Positions 18,054 to 27,561 are shown, counted from the stretch's first letter. The stretch: DNA of 64,000 nt from Paenibacillus pinihumi DSM 23905 = JCM 16419 (GCF_000422505.1 NZ_AULX01000025.1:1-64000); one strand, 5' to 3'. A program made the numbers and translations. The notes: a model not told the origin generated them from the sequence alone.

Positions 18054-18084
18054 TTGACCTTAGGTCAAACCTAAGGTGTATGCT
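18054..18084 (+). promoter_or_regulatory. MerR-type promoter with 19-bp spacer and palindromic operator
   Basis: TTGACC (18054-18059), 19-base spacer, TATGCT (18079-18084). The spacer holds the perfect dyad CCTTAGGT-CAA-ACCTAAGG (18058-18076). Over-long spacers with a central dyad are the hallmark of promoters that MerR-family activators untwist, so this is probably the autoregulated promoter of the three-gene operon. Confidence 0.75.
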
Positions 18085-18123
18085 TCCTTATATAACAATG
18101 ATTATTAGAAGGAGGTTATCTGG

Positions 18124-18924
18124 ATGAAAAAAGAACTCACCATAAGCGAGTTAGCAAAACTGATGAACGTGTCTGTTCATCAAATTCGTTATTTTGAGGA
18201 AAAAGGCGTATTGTATCCTGCCTACTTAGATGAAAACAAATATCGTATGTACGGTACTGACCAGATTTATCGACTGGCACATATACTACTCCTGCGAAAG
18301 ATGGGGTTGTCTGTACAAGCGATTGCAAGTTGGAGTGAGGATGGGACTCCAGACGAGATGCAGGATTTGCTTCTACAATCTGTCTCTAGAATAGAGTCTC
18401 AAATAGACCAATTGCAAACATTAAGTAGCCTTATTCACAAAGTGTTGGATGAGCACAAGCGCTTTGGGCAAGAAACTTCTTCTATTAAAATCATTCAACG
18501 TGATGCATTTGTTCTATCGTCATGGTTCGAAACTGAGCTCGAAGCGGACCTTGATGCACGTATGTTAGCTCAACAGGATAATGTGCTGCCAGAGTTGTTT
18601 GAAGCGGATATCCATTACGTGTATGAGGAGGAATCTCGATTAACAATTTGTACGGAAGTGAATGGTGTGGAAGGGAATATGATTCTGCCAGCAGGAGAAT
18701 ATTTGTCTTGTATGTTCTCCATTCAGAGTGAGGCAGACCTTGAGAGACACTTCGAGTTATTTCAAACCTTTGCCGAGAAATCTTCCTTTATTCTAACAGG
18801 TCCAAAAATTCTTGTGGAGAAATCGTATCTGTCTCTATTTGCTCAGGAAAGTATACATTATGAGTTGCTTGCGTGTGTTGATCGTGGTTCCGATGTAGCT
18901 ATTAAACAGGAGAAAAAACGATGA
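18124..18924 (+). CDS. MerR-family transcriptional regulator with effector domain
   Basis: 266 residues, GAAGGAGG upstream. N-terminal winged helix MerR domain (TISELAKLMNVSVHQIRYFEEKG, residues 5-27, through ~75), dimerisation coiled coil (~85-120), then a ~140-residue C-terminal domain resembling GyrI-like/multidrug-sensing domains of BmrR- and Mta-like regulators. Operon: its stop overlaps the acetyltransferase start (ATGA). It probably senses a small molecule and activates itself and the two enzymes through the 19-bp-spacer promoter. Confidence 0.88.
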   Translation: MKKELTISELAKLMNVSVHQIRYFEEKGVLYPAYLDENKYRMYGTDQIYRLAHILLLRKMGLSVQAIASWSEDGTPDEMQDLLLQSVSRIESQIDQLQTLSSLIHKVLDEHKRFGQETSSIKIIQRDAFVLSSWFETELEADLDARMLAQQDNVLPELFEADIHYVYEEESRLTICTEVNGVEGNMILPAGEYLSCMFSIQSEADLERHFELFQTFAEKSSFILTGPKILVEKSYLSLFAQESIHYELLACVDRGSDVAIKQEKKR

Positions 18925-19550
18925 ACATTCATATTGAGTGTATGAAAGAGGAGTATGGCGTTCCAGTCAGCCAATTGCTTGTACAAGGATTTCGCAGCAA
19001 ATTTCAGTTTGGTACAAAGATGAATGACATGAAATTGCAGTTGCTATTGGAAAAAATGCTTGTGTTGGACAAACAACTAGGCAAAGGCAAGCGTTTTGTT
19101 GCTGTACAGGAATCTTCTGTAATAGGCAGCTTCTCAATAAAATTTCAGGAACAAGTGAGAAACCAACACTCGAGTATGACGATCACAGAGCTGTTATCTT
19201 TTTGGAAAGGAATTAAAGAAGTTGGTTTGGGAAATGCGCTTGGATTTTCTGTACGATTGATATGCTTGAACCATCGTCTAAGACGTGGTGAAGTGTACAT
19301 TTCTGATCTAGTTGTTCATGAGAGGTGCCATGGATCTGGTGTGGGCAAAACCATGCTGGAATGGGCGATTGGACAAGCAGCGTTGCAACCAGGAAACCAA
19401 TTTGTTAGCCTGCATGTTTCTGATAGCAACGTAGGAGCCAAACACTTATATGAACGAATGGGATTTAGGACATTGGAAATTCAGAACAGCACACTTTTGG
19501 CATGGTTGATTGGCGAAAAAAAATGGAATTACATGATTTACGAAGGCTAA
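18921..19550 (+). CDS. GNAT-family N-acetyltransferase
   Basis: 209 residues. Acetyl-CoA site near the C-terminus: DLVVHERCHGSGVGKTMLEWAI (Q/RxxGxG/A equivalent RCHGSGVG) and LHVSDSNVGAKHLYERMGF. Translationally coupled to the MerR gene. The combination regulator-acetyltransferase suggests detoxification of the regulator's ligand (for example an amine-bearing antibiotic), which is inference only. Confidence 0.85.
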   Translation: MNIHIECMKEEYGVPVSQLLVQGFRSKFQFGTKMNDMKLQLLLEKMLVLDKQLGKGKRFVAVQESSVIGSFSIKFQEQVRNQHSSMTITELLSFWKGIKEVGLGNALGFSVRLICLNHRLRRGEVYISDLVVHERCHGSGVGKTMLEWAIGQAALQPGNQFVSLHVSDSNVGAKHLYERMGFRTLEIQNSTLLAWLIGEKKWNYMIYEG

Positions 19551-19582
19551 GACTATTATCAGAAAAGGAATTTCATAAAAGC

Positions 19583-20608
19583 ATGAAAAAGAAATGGGGA
19601 ATAAGTCTATTAATCATCCTACTGTTTTTGGGAGGTACAGGCGCGTATGTTTTGCACCAAAATACCTTTGCTATGGATGAAAAAGCTGTGGTAATCGAGT
19701 CACCACAAGGTAAGTTGACGGGAATTCTCACGCTACCCAAGTCATATAAAGACAAGGTTGGTCTAGTATTGTTCATTCACGGAGATGGTCCAATTGATGC
19801 GACCCATAATGATGGATATAAACCACTTTGGGAGCGCCTTGCCTCACTTGGTTATGCATCACTCTCATTGGACAAGAGAGGCATCGGAGGTTCAGAAGGC
19901 AACTGGCTAGATCAGAGTATTGATGATCGAGTGCAAGAAGCACAGCAGGCGTTGGTCTGGGCAAGACAGCAACCAATAATCGATACAGATCGTATTGGCA
20001 TATGGGGAGCAAGTCAGGCAGGATGGGTTGTCCCCAAACTGGCAGATAAAGAGTCACTTGCTTTCAGCATTCTGGTATCGCCTGCGATCAACTGGTTGAG
20101 GCAGGGTGAATACAATACACGCAGTCAAATGGTAAAGGAAGGACGATCCTCAGTTGAGATTGAGCAGCAGGTGAAAGCAGGTAACAAAGTCAAAGAACTC
20201 CTAAAAGCAGGCGCATCATATAATGAATACATGAGCTTTGTGGGTAAGAAAGATGCCATGTCGAGAGAACGCTGGACGTTTGTTAGTCAGAACTACACAG
20301 CGGATGCAACAGAAGATATTGCAAATTTTAACTCCCCAGTACTGCTTATGCTTGGTGATCATGATGTTAATGTAGACGTGAAGGAAACGGAGATGGTATA
20401 TCGGGAACGTGTACGACCATACGAATTATTGCGCGTCAAAGTATTGCCCGATACAGAGCACTCCATGCTACCTACCAAGACAGCAGACTCGCCGATACGT
20501 GCGCTATTGATCAGCTTATTTGCGCCAAGGGACATTACCAAGAAGGGCTACATGGATGAAATCACAGATTTCCTACAAAACGTTTTTCCTATACAAGGAA
20601 TACAGTAG
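19583..20608 (+). CDS. Secreted or membrane-anchored alpha/beta hydrolase
   Basis: ATG 19583 (AAAGGAA upstream) gives 341 residues; the open frame extends into the preceding gene. N-terminal signal-anchor (KKKWGISLLIILLFLGGTGAYVL), then an alpha/beta-hydrolase fold: oxyanion-region FIHGDGP, DKRGIGGSEG, nucleophile Ser in GASQAG, Asp in GDHDVNV and His in DTEHSML. Resembles the BAAT/dienelactone-hydrolase-like peptidase group. Third gene of the MerR operon. Confidence 0.87.
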   Translation: MKKKWGISLLIILLFLGGTGAYVLHQNTFAMDEKAVVIESPQGKLTGILTLPKSYKDKVGLVLFIHGDGPIDATHNDGYKPLWERLASLGYASLSLDKRGIGGSEGNWLDQSIDDRVQEAQQALVWARQQPIIDTDRIGIWGASQAGWVVPKLADKESLAFSILVSPAINWLRQGEYNTRSQMVKEGRSSVEIEQQVKAGNKVKELLKAGASYNEYMSFVGKKDAMSRERWTFVSQNYTADATEDIANFNSPVLLMLGDHDVNVDVKETEMVYRERVRPYELLRVKVLPDTEHSMLPTKTADSPIRALLISLFAPRDITKKGYMDEITDFLQNVFPIQGIQ

Positions 20609-20664
20609 ATAAAATAAATTGAAATTCTCTGTGTTAAGGTATAGTCAATGCGAAAATGTATGCA

Positions 20665-20727
20665 GGCAGCTGGAGCAATTGGATTTCTTATAAAGAGAAT
20701 CCGATTGCGACGGGAGACGAAGACTAG
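20665..20727 (+). pseudogene. 3' remnant of a sulfurtransferase gene
   Basis: Reads GSWSNWISYKENPIATGDED-stop, against GSWSDWISYKENPVAVGEE-stop in the intact gene at 16670. Differences are mostly synonymous or conservative, so this fragment diverged as working coding sequence before it was truncated. Confidence 0.85.
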
Positions 20728-20757
20728 GCTTAAGCAGATATACAGGCTATGACTTGA

Positions 20758-20784
20758 AGTACATCGCTTATGTGGCGATGTACT
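20758..20784 (+). terminator. Terminator, second copy
   Basis: AGTACATCGC / GCGATGTACT followed by six T; same stem as 17540-17566. Can end the MerR operon. Confidence 0.85.
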
Positions 20785-21033
20785 TTTTTGTGTTGTGCTG
20801 GTAAGTGTCGAAGTCAACAGAAAGTCAACGTTTGCTTCCTGTAACCATTTTCTTTGAGTCCCGAAGTCCTGCCGCGGGACGATTATGCCAAGACTACACG
20901 ATGTATTCGATGTATTCCCCTAACAATATTTTCTTATACACCGCTCCCCTGAGGGCCATTATGGATACAAGAAAGAAGTTATTGCAGCTTTGGTAGCAGA
21001 TATATCCTATGCAAAATAACAACAATAACAGCG

Positions 21034-21066
21034 GAGCTCACCTATGGCTATGTCTAAGGTGGGTTC
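21034..21066 (+). terminator. Terminator-like hairpin
   Basis: GAGCTCACCT / AGGTGGGTTC (8 of 10 pairs) followed by TTTT. Nothing intact is upstream, so it may be the end of a lost gene. Confidence 0.4.
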
Positions 21067-21193
21067 TTTTCATTTCTAGCCGACATCTCTATATTATTAT
21101 TTTCCTATTGTTTTACTGGGAGATTTGGAGTATTTTTTATTAGAATGTTTCTGATGCGATGGAATGATATAGGTAGTAAGAGGAGAATTCAAA

Positions 21194-22918
21194 ATGAATA
21201 TAAGAATACGCCATAAGCTGGTCTTGTTTGTGTTAATTGGTGTGCTTCTGACCAGTGGCATTAGCTTATTGTATGTGCAAAACATGCAAAAGCTTTACGA
21301 AGAACTGGTATACGAGCAAACAAGTGAGAAATTGTATCTCTATTCAGAGCGAATAGAGGACAAACTGGCGGCTATTGATCGAATGACACAATCCATTGCT
21401 AGTGATGCTGACATTCAGCAGGGCTTGGAGAAAATAAAGGAAAGCAAGGATAGTAGAGAAACCTATTTTGCGATTAATGCAGTGGAGGATAAGCTGCTTT
21501 CCTATCGTGTTTTTAATTATCCAATACGCTCTGTGGCAGTTGTTGACTATTGGGGCAATGAATACTGGTTAGGCACTACAAAGGATGAGACTGCACCTGC
21601 CTACAGCAAGCAATTTATTGCAATGGCAGCACAGAAAGAGGGAGGAAGTCTGTGGAAGGGTGGCGAAAGAGATTCCAAGGTATTTACTTCCTTAAGAGAA
21701 ATTAGGGCTGTAAAGAGCATGGATTTTCCGACCTTAGGCACATTAATTGTTCGAGTAAATGCGGACGATTTAATTGATTCCATTGGCTCTAATGGATCAG
21801 CAAGCTCCAATAATTCTTTATTGATCTATGAGGATCATCTGCCGATTTATTGGAATGATGAACAGTGGAAGGATGGGGCAATGCCAAGCTCATTAATACA
21901 AAATGAACGATTAGGTGAACGCTATGAGATGTTGACGCTTAACAACCATAAATATTTAACCACGTTGTCGACAATGAGCTTTACAGGCTGGACGCTTGTA
22001 AACCTTGTACCTTATGAATCGTTATTTCAAAAGGCGAGTGTGATGAAGACCATATTGTTGCTCTTATATACCTTTATTGTGATCTCGCTTGTATGGATTG
22101 GTTTTATTTTTGCGAGAAGCATTACTAGGCCTTTGGAAAAGCTGGCATTTCGAATGAGCAAGGTAGAGCAAGGCGATTTTGCTATTCAACGGGAATTGCC
22201 GGCGAAAAATATGGATGAGATCGGATGGCTAACTAGCAGCTTTGATAAAATGACAGAATCCTTAGATCGATTAATTAAGGATAATTATATTAAGCAAATT
22301 CATCTAAAGGAATCTCAATATGAAGCATTAAAGGCCAAGTTAAATCCACACTTCCTCTATAATACATTGGATTCCATCAATTGGCTTGCTAGGCGAAATG
22401 GACAGGATCGAATTTCTAGTATGGTTAAGGCGCTTGGCGATATGCTGCGAAGTACAACAAGCAAGAAGGAAATGGTCATGTTAAAGGAAGAGATTCAGCA
22501 TGTGAATAATTACTTGCTGATTCAAAAATATCGCTTTGAGGATCGACTACAATGTGAAATTAATATTCCTCACGAGTTGCAGAATTGTTTTATCCCTACG
22601 ATGATCCTTCAGCCAATTGTCGAAAATGCCCTGAAATATGGTATTGATGAAATGACTGGTGAATGTCATATCACAATCAGCGGAGAAGCCTTTGACCAAC
22701 AGCTGGATATTTGGATTGGAGATCAAGGGCCAGGGATGGATACACATTATTTAGAGCAGGGCGCAGGAGAAGGCATTGGACTTAGAAGCATTCATGAGCG
22801 CTTGCGTCTATTATATGGGGCACCGTATGGAATTGCGATATTGGAAGGCATCGATCAAGGTACGATTATTCGCATTAGAATTCCGGTGTTATTGAAAGGG
22901 GAGGGTGATCATGTCTAG
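21194..22918 (+). CDS. Sensor histidine kinase, YesM/LytS type
   Basis: 574 residues with GAGGAG upstream. TM1 (~9-27), a ~250-residue extracellular sensor (dCache-like), TM2 (~283-305), HAMP (~305-360), His_kinase domain with the phospho-accepting His in KLNPHFLYNTLDSINWLARR (~382-401), and HATPase with ENALKYG (~477) and DQGPGMD. Such kinases usually control an adjacent carbohydrate-type ABC importer. Overlaps the response regulator by 8 bases. Confidence 0.93.
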   Translation: MNIRIRHKLVLFVLIGVLLTSGISLLYVQNMQKLYEELVYEQTSEKLYLYSERIEDKLAAIDRMTQSIASDADIQQGLEKIKESKDSRETYFAINAVEDKLLSYRVFNYPIRSVAVVDYWGNEYWLGTTKDETAPAYSKQFIAMAAQKEGGSLWKGGERDSKVFTSLREIRAVKSMDFPTLGTLIVRVNADDLIDSIGSNGSASSNNSLLIYEDHLPIYWNDEQWKDGAMPSSLIQNERLGERYEMLTLNNHKYLTTLSTMSFTGWTLVNLVPYESLFQKASVMKTILLLLYTFIVISLVWIGFIFARSITRPLEKLAFRMSKVEQGDFAIQRELPAKNMDEIGWLTSSFDKMTESLDRLIKDNYIKQIHLKESQYEALKAKLNPHFLYNTLDSINWLARRNGQDRISSMVKALGDMLRSTTSKKEMVMLKEEIQHVNNYLLIQKYRFEDRLQCEINIPHELQNCFIPTMILQPIVENALKYGIDEMTGECHITISGEAFDQQLDIWIGDQGPGMDTHYLEQGAGEGIGLRSIHERLRLLYGAPYGIAILEGIDQGTIIRIRIPVLLKGEGDHV

Positions 22919-24005
22919 CTATCGAGTGTTAATCGTTGATGATGAACGAATGGCAAGAGAGGGCATAGCAGAGGCAATTGACTGGAACGCTCTGGGTATG
23001 GATTTGATTGGAACGGCTGTTAATGGGCAGCAGGCGCTGGATCAACTGAACGAGCTTGACCCTGATGTTGTCATTACAGATATCAAAATGCCAGTTCTCG
23101 ATGGTCTTCAATTCATTGAGCAGGGCTCAAGATTGAAGCCTGGAGTGGTGTTTATTGTATTATCTGGCTTTGGAGAATTTGAGCTAGCTACGCAGGCGAT
23201 GCGCTTTGGTGTGCGAAGATATTTACTTAAGCCCAGTGATGAGCATGAAATTACAGAGGCACTACAATGGTCTAAGGATGAAGTGGATTCCATTCGTGGC
23301 AGCCTGCTCAAGCACAACCCAATATTTGTTACACCCCCTAAGCAGCATCAACAAATCATTTCTTCGTCAATTCCTAGTGATCTCATGGGGGCGATTGTCG
23401 ACGGTGATGAAGAGCGGCTCATGCAGGTATCAAGACTGTGGATTGAGCAATTATTAAGTGAAGGCGTATCGTTACAAGATATTCAAGATAACAACAATCA
23501 AATTTTGACCTATCTTCGCAATGGCTTGAAATTAGAATATGGCGTTAGTACCACACATACTGTGGTAATGAGTCAGGATATTGGAGCCTTCCAGCAGGAA
23601 CTGAGCAGGCTTTATACAAGCTATCATTATCGTAAAATGGATAAGAAGGCTATGCTTGTGATGAAGATTAAGGCACTAACGATTCAGCATATTCAGAATA
23701 GGCAGCTATCACTGCAATGGTTGGCACAGCACTATTTATTTCTTAACTCGGAGTATCTAGGCAAGCTGTTTCGTCAGGAAACGGGAGAGAAGTATACGAC
23801 ATTTTTAACCTCGACCCGTATGAAAAAAGCGAAGGAACTGCTAGTACTGCATCTTACTATGAAAATTTATGAAGTGGCGGAGCAATGTGGATTTGACCAG
23901 GACCCACAGTATTTCTCAAACGTATTTAAGAAGTTTTATGGTTACACACCTAATGAATATCGCAAGCAGCATGCCGAGAGCAGCAAGTTCGGTTTTTTAC
24001 AATAA
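22911..24005 (+). CDS. Response regulator, YesN-like (receiver + AraC HTH)
   Basis: ATG 22911 (GGGGAGGG upstream), 364 residues. Receiver domain with acidic DDE near residue 10, phospho-acceptor Asp ~57 in VVITDIKMP, and K in LLKPSDE. After a ~120-residue linker comes an AraC double helix-turn-helix (LQWLAQHYLFLNSEYLGKLF ... IYEVAEQCGFDQDPQYFSNV). It should activate the transport and catabolic genes that follow. Confidence 0.93.
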   Translation: MSSYRVLIVDDERMAREGIAEAIDWNALGMDLIGTAVNGQQALDQLNELDPDVVITDIKMPVLDGLQFIEQGSRLKPGVVFIVLSGFGEFELATQAMRFGVRRYLLKPSDEHEITEALQWSKDEVDSIRGSLLKHNPIFVTPPKQHQQIISSSIPSDLMGAIVDGDEERLMQVSRLWIEQLLSEGVSLQDIQDNNNQILTYLRNGLKLEYGVSTTHTVVMSQDIGAFQQELSRLYTSYHYRKMDKKAMLVMKIKALTIQHIQNRQLSLQWLAQHYLFLNSEYLGKLFRQETGEKYTTFLTSTRMKKAKELLVLHLTMKIYEVAEQCGFDQDPQYFSNVFKKFYGYTPNEYRKQHAESSKFGFLQ

Positions 24006-24097
24006 AATACTCGGTTTTTTTATCTTTTATTACGATAGAAATACGATTACTATAAAACAAAGTAAACCAATAAGATTTATGAGAAAGGCAGTTGTTT

Positions 24098-25276
24098 ATG
24101 ATGACACACTCTGATCCTTCAAATAGTTTTATACGAAATGAGCGAGAAGCGAAAATTGCAGCGAGGGCTGATCAACTAGCAGCTATTTTTGCAGAGCGGG
24201 CTCCTAAGCATGATCTTGATGGAACATTTCCTTTTGAGAACTTTAATGAATTAAGAGAGACTGGCTACCTTGCTCTTACCGTACCAAAACAATACGGAGG
24301 AGAGGAAGCATCAATATATGAACTTGTTTTATCTCAAGAGCGCCTTGCTAGAGGAGACGGCTCCACAGCATTGGCGGTTGGTTGGCATATTGGTTTATTG
24401 AAGCAGCTTCATTTATCGGGTGCATGCCCTGAACCCCTATTTAGTGAGTTATGTCATGAGGTTGTGAATGATGGCCTTGTGATGAATGAATTAGCTAGCG
24501 AGCGCGCAACTGGCAGCCCTACTCGTGGCGGAAAGCCACAAACAAAAGCAGTGAAGGTTGACGGTGGCTGGTTAATTTCTGGACAGAAATCATTCTGTAC
24601 ATTGAGTCCGATTCTTAAGAAATTTATTATTTCAGCTACGATGTCGGATACCGATACAGTTGGATCATTTCTAGTAGAAGCGGGTGAGGGCGTCGAAATT
24701 ATTGAGACGTGGAATACGATAGGCATGCGCTCAACAGGCAGTCATGATATTGTGATGAACGAGGTTTTTGTACCTGATCGTCACCTCATTCGCGGCAGAG
24801 CCAGTGATCAACTGCGAAAGCCTGTACCAACAGATGGCAATATGCTTCATATTCCAGCCTGTTATCTGGGCATTGCACATGGAGCTAGAGATTTCGCCAT
24901 TGATTTTGCGGCTAAGCATCAGCCCAATTCATTGCAGACTCCAATTGCGGAACTGCCGAACATTAAGCGCCTGATCGGTGAGATTGAATTAGATTTAACG
25001 ACAGCAAGAACCTACTTGTATCATACAGCAGATCGATGGGATAAGGAAGTAGACAATCGTGCCGAGCTGAAGATTGAGCTAGGCGTTGCCAAGCATGTGG
25101 CTACTAACGCTGCCTTGCGCGTTGTTGATCATGCGATGCGAATTGTAGGAGGCTTAAGCTTATCCAGAGCGTTTCCGCTTGAGCGCATGTATCGTGACGT
25201 TCGTGCCGGTCTGCACAATCCGCCTATGGATGATATTGTCATTACGAATTTAGCTAATCGTGCATTAGGCAAGTAG
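24098..25276 (+). CDS. Acyl-CoA-dehydrogenase-family flavoprotein (YdbM/SfnB-like)
   Basis: ATG 24098, 392 residues, full length for the family: N-terminal helical domain (~1-120), beta domain (~120-220: LASERATGSPTRGGKPQ, GWLISGQKSFCTLSP), and C-terminal four-helix FAD domain. The sequence resembles members used as FMNH2-dependent monooxygenases in sulfur-compound use (SfnB, DszC) and B. subtilis YdbM rather than fatty-acid dehydrogenases; the catalytic Glu of the latter could not be placed. Sits between the two-component system and the importer, so it likely acts on the imported compound. Confidence 0.8.
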   Translation: MMTHSDPSNSFIRNEREAKIAARADQLAAIFAERAPKHDLDGTFPFENFNELRETGYLALTVPKQYGGEEASIYELVLSQERLARGDGSTALAVGWHIGLLKQLHLSGACPEPLFSELCHEVVNDGLVMNELASERATGSPTRGGKPQTKAVKVDGGWLISGQKSFCTLSPILKKFIISATMSDTDTVGSFLVEAGEGVEIIETWNTIGMRSTGSHDIVMNEVFVPDRHLIRGRASDQLRKPVPTDGNMLHIPACYLGIAHGARDFAIDFAAKHQPNSLQTPIAELPNIKRLIGEIELDLTTARTYLYHTADRWDKEVDNRAELKIELGVAKHVATNAALRVVDHAMRIVGGLSLSRAFPLERMYRDVRAGLHNPPMDDIVITNLANRALGK

Positions 25277-25318
25277 ATTCTACATGAATGAACTTTTAGA
25301 AAAAAAGGGGAGAGTAAG

Positions 25319-26584
25319 ATGAGAAAAAGTGCTAAATTATCAATTATTGCTGTATTGCTATTGTCGTTAGTATTAACGGCTTGCGGTAAAGACAACGCAC
25401 CTGGCAATGAAAATTCTGGAAAGAGCGATTCAATTAAAATTGAGTTTTTCCAGCAGCAGGGTGAAGAAGCGATTCAAAATGCATATCGTAAGGTTATTGC
25501 TGATTTTACAAAAGAATACCCAAACATCATCATCGATATGAACACAGTGCCTGACCCAGTAAAGGTACTGACATCACGCTTTGCAACTAACGATATTCCT
25601 CCGCTATTTACTGATTATCCGACACAGCTTCAATTTAAGGAAAAAGTAAAAAACGGATATATCGAGAACTTAAGCGATCAACCCTTCATTAAGAATATTA
25701 ATCAAAAGTATTTGGATATGACACCAGCAGATGATGGTGGATACTACTCTCTGCCATATGCTCGAAACTACATGGCGGTATATTACAATATCGATCTATT
25801 CGAGCAAAATGGAGTGAAGATTCCAACGACATACGAGGAGTTTATTGAAGTCTGCAAGCAATTCCAGAGCAAGGGCATCACGCCAATTTACCTTCCTCTT
25901 AAGGATGTAGGTCATACCTTCCAAGCTACGAATATTGCATTCGCTCCTGGCGGTGTTGAAGAAATGTCTAAAGTCGCTAATGGTGAAGGACAAATTGAAG
26001 GCAATCAAGTATTTTTGGATTTTGCTAAAAAGCTTAAAGAGCTAACGGAATATGCCAATAAGGATGCCTTTGGCGTAAGCAATCAGATGATGCAGGAAGC
26101 ATTTGCAAATGGTCAAGCTGCTATGATTATTTCAGGCTCTTACGGTCGCGGAAATATTAAGCTTGCTAATCCTGATTTGAAATTCGGTGCTTTCCCACTG
26201 CCAAATGATACAGCTGAAACAACAACAGTACTGTCTGGTGTCAATGCTTCTCTATCCATCTCTGCTAAAGCTAAGCCTGAAGAGAAGGAAGCTGCTCTAA
26301 CCTTCTTGAAATATCTAGCTCGTCCAGAGGTTGCTCAGAAGTGGTCTGATGTATCAGGCGAACCTTCCATTATCAATGGTACAACGTATGGCGATGAGCC
26401 ATTGCAGCCGCTGCTTGACTTTATTGACAACGGTAATGTTCATGACTGGATGTCTTCCAAAATTCCAAGTGCAATTGTAACGGAACTATATGCTACAACA
26501 CAGGGCTACCTCATTAACAATGACACGCCTGAACAATACCTGAAAAACATTGATGAAACCATCAAGCTGAACGCTGTTAAGTAA
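25319..26584 (+). CDS. ABC importer, extracellular solute-binding lipoprotein (family 1)
   Basis: 421 residues, GGGGAG upstream. Signal with lipobox LVLTAC (Cys ~22). Typical sugar-type binding protein: RFATNDIPPLFTDYPTQLQF, YSLPYARNYMAVYYNIDLFE, MIISGSYGRGNIKLANPD. First gene of a transport operon; a terminator-like hairpin follows it, which would leave this gene more highly expressed than the permeases. Confidence 0.92.
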   Translation: MRKSAKLSIIAVLLLSLVLTACGKDNAPGNENSGKSDSIKIEFFQQQGEEAIQNAYRKVIADFTKEYPNIIIDMNTVPDPVKVLTSRFATNDIPPLFTDYPTQLQFKEKVKNGYIENLSDQPFIKNINQKYLDMTPADDGGYYSLPYARNYMAVYYNIDLFEQNGVKIPTTYEEFIEVCKQFQSKGITPIYLPLKDVGHTFQATNIAFAPGGVEEMSKVANGEGQIEGNQVFLDFAKKLKELTEYANKDAFGVSNQMMQEAFANGQAAMIISGSYGRGNIKLANPDLKFGAFPLPNDTAETTTVLSGVNASLSISAKAKPEEKEAALTFLKYLARPEVAQKWSDVSGEPSIINGTTYGDEPLQPLLDFIDNGNVHDWMSSKIPSAIVTELYATTQGYLINNDTPEQYLKNIDETIKLNAVK

Positions 26585-26600
26585 TAACAATAGCTTTGAT

Positions 26601-26637
26601 CTGAACGACAATTTGAGTGTATCAAGTTGTCGTTCAG
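26601..26637 (+). terminator. Intra-operon terminator / attenuator
   Basis: CTGAACGACAA / TTGTCGTTCAG perfect 11-bp stem, then CCTTTTTG. Between binding-protein and permease genes; probably partial read-through. Confidence 0.75.
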
Positions 26638-26686
26638 CCTTTTTGCCAGCTTAAGGCATTATAAGATGAGGAAGGTGCTGCATAGC

Positions 26687-27559
26687 ATGATAAGCAAATT
26701 TCTAGAACGCTCTACTTATTTCTTATTCACACTTCCTGCTGTCATTCTGTATACATTATTTTTTGCTTATGCAGTTTTTGTAGGTATTCAATATAGCTTT
26801 ACAGATTGGAATGGAATTAGCGCTCAGTATAACTATATCGGCTTTCATAATTATATCGAGCTATGGAATAACCCCAACTTTAAGCAATCGTTAATCGTTA
26901 CAGGAAAGTACGCAGGTATGCTTGTAGCTGGAGTGATGATTTTATCCTTAATTTTAGCATTAAGCTTAAACTCGCTTAAGAAATTTCAAACCTTTACGAA
27001 GTCGGTTTACTTTTTGCCCGCGATGATAAGTGCGGTGACCATTTCATTAATTTGGGATCAGCTCTTTGTACGAGTCATACCTCCAATTGGCGAAGCACTT
27101 AACGTTGCTGCCCTGTTTCAAAGCCCACTGGCACATCCGAAATATGCGCTAATTGCAGTCGTTGTTGTTAACATTTGGCAGGCAGTTGCATTACCGACCT
27201 TGATCTTTATTGCTGGTCTGCAATCTGTACCCTCTGAGCTGTATGAAGCGGGAAGAATTGACGGAGCGAGCACCTTTAATCGCTTTCGCTATATTACGTT
27301 CCCCTATCTCATGCCTACGATTACTGTTAACATGGTGCTTGCGATTAAGTCGGGTATTACCTCCTTTGACTATGCCTATACATTGACAGGCGGAGGACCA
27401 ATAAAATCTACAAATGTGATTGGGATTATGATTTATAACGATGCCTTTCAGAATTTGAAATTTGCGATGGCAAATGCCGAATCGGTCATTTTGTTTATTA
27501 TTATTGCGGTGCTTTCCTTCATTCAAATTAAAATTTCAAGTAAGGGTGGTGTGCATTAA
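26687..27559 (+). CDS. ABC importer permease (MalF-like)
   Basis: ATG 26687 with GAGGAAGGTG 9 bases upstream (ATG 26666 also in frame); 290 residues, six transmembrane helices. The EAA loop reads ELYEAGRIDGASTFNRFRYITFP. Pairs with the next permease. Confidence 0.9.
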   Translation: MISKFLERSTYFLFTLPAVILYTLFFAYAVFVGIQYSFTDWNGISAQYNYIGFHNYIELWNNPNFKQSLIVTGKYAGMLVAGVMILSLILALSLNSLKKFQTFTKSVYFLPAMISAVTISLIWDQLFVRVIPPIGEALNVAALFQSPLAHPKYALIAVVVVNIWQAVALPTLIFIAGLQSVPSELYEAGRIDGASTFNRFRYITFPYLMPTITVNMVLAIKSGITSFDYAYTLTGGGPIKSTNVIGIMIYNDAFQNLKFAMANAESVILFIIIAVLSFIQIKISSKGGVH

Positions 27560-27561
27560 GT

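Larger units (their letters stand above)
20665..20908 (+). repeat. Diverged direct repeat, copy B (244 bp)
   Basis: Partner of copy A at 17447-17690. It contains a coding remnant, a second copy of the terminator and the downstream segment down to ATGTATTC. It closes the MerR/GNAT/hydrolase cassette on the right. Confidence 0.85.
20609..21193. other. Intergenic region with repeat copy B and cassette right end
   Basis: Contains repeat copy B (20665-20908), then an unexplained stretch with a short open frame ending at a TAA (21017-21019) but lacking a start, then a terminator-like hairpin at 21034. No intact gene. Confidence 0.5.

Noticed and set aside
20921-21019. Open frame ending ...YKKEVIAALVADISYAK before a hairpin
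   Set aside because: No start codon and no family recognised; could be a relic but cannot be supported.
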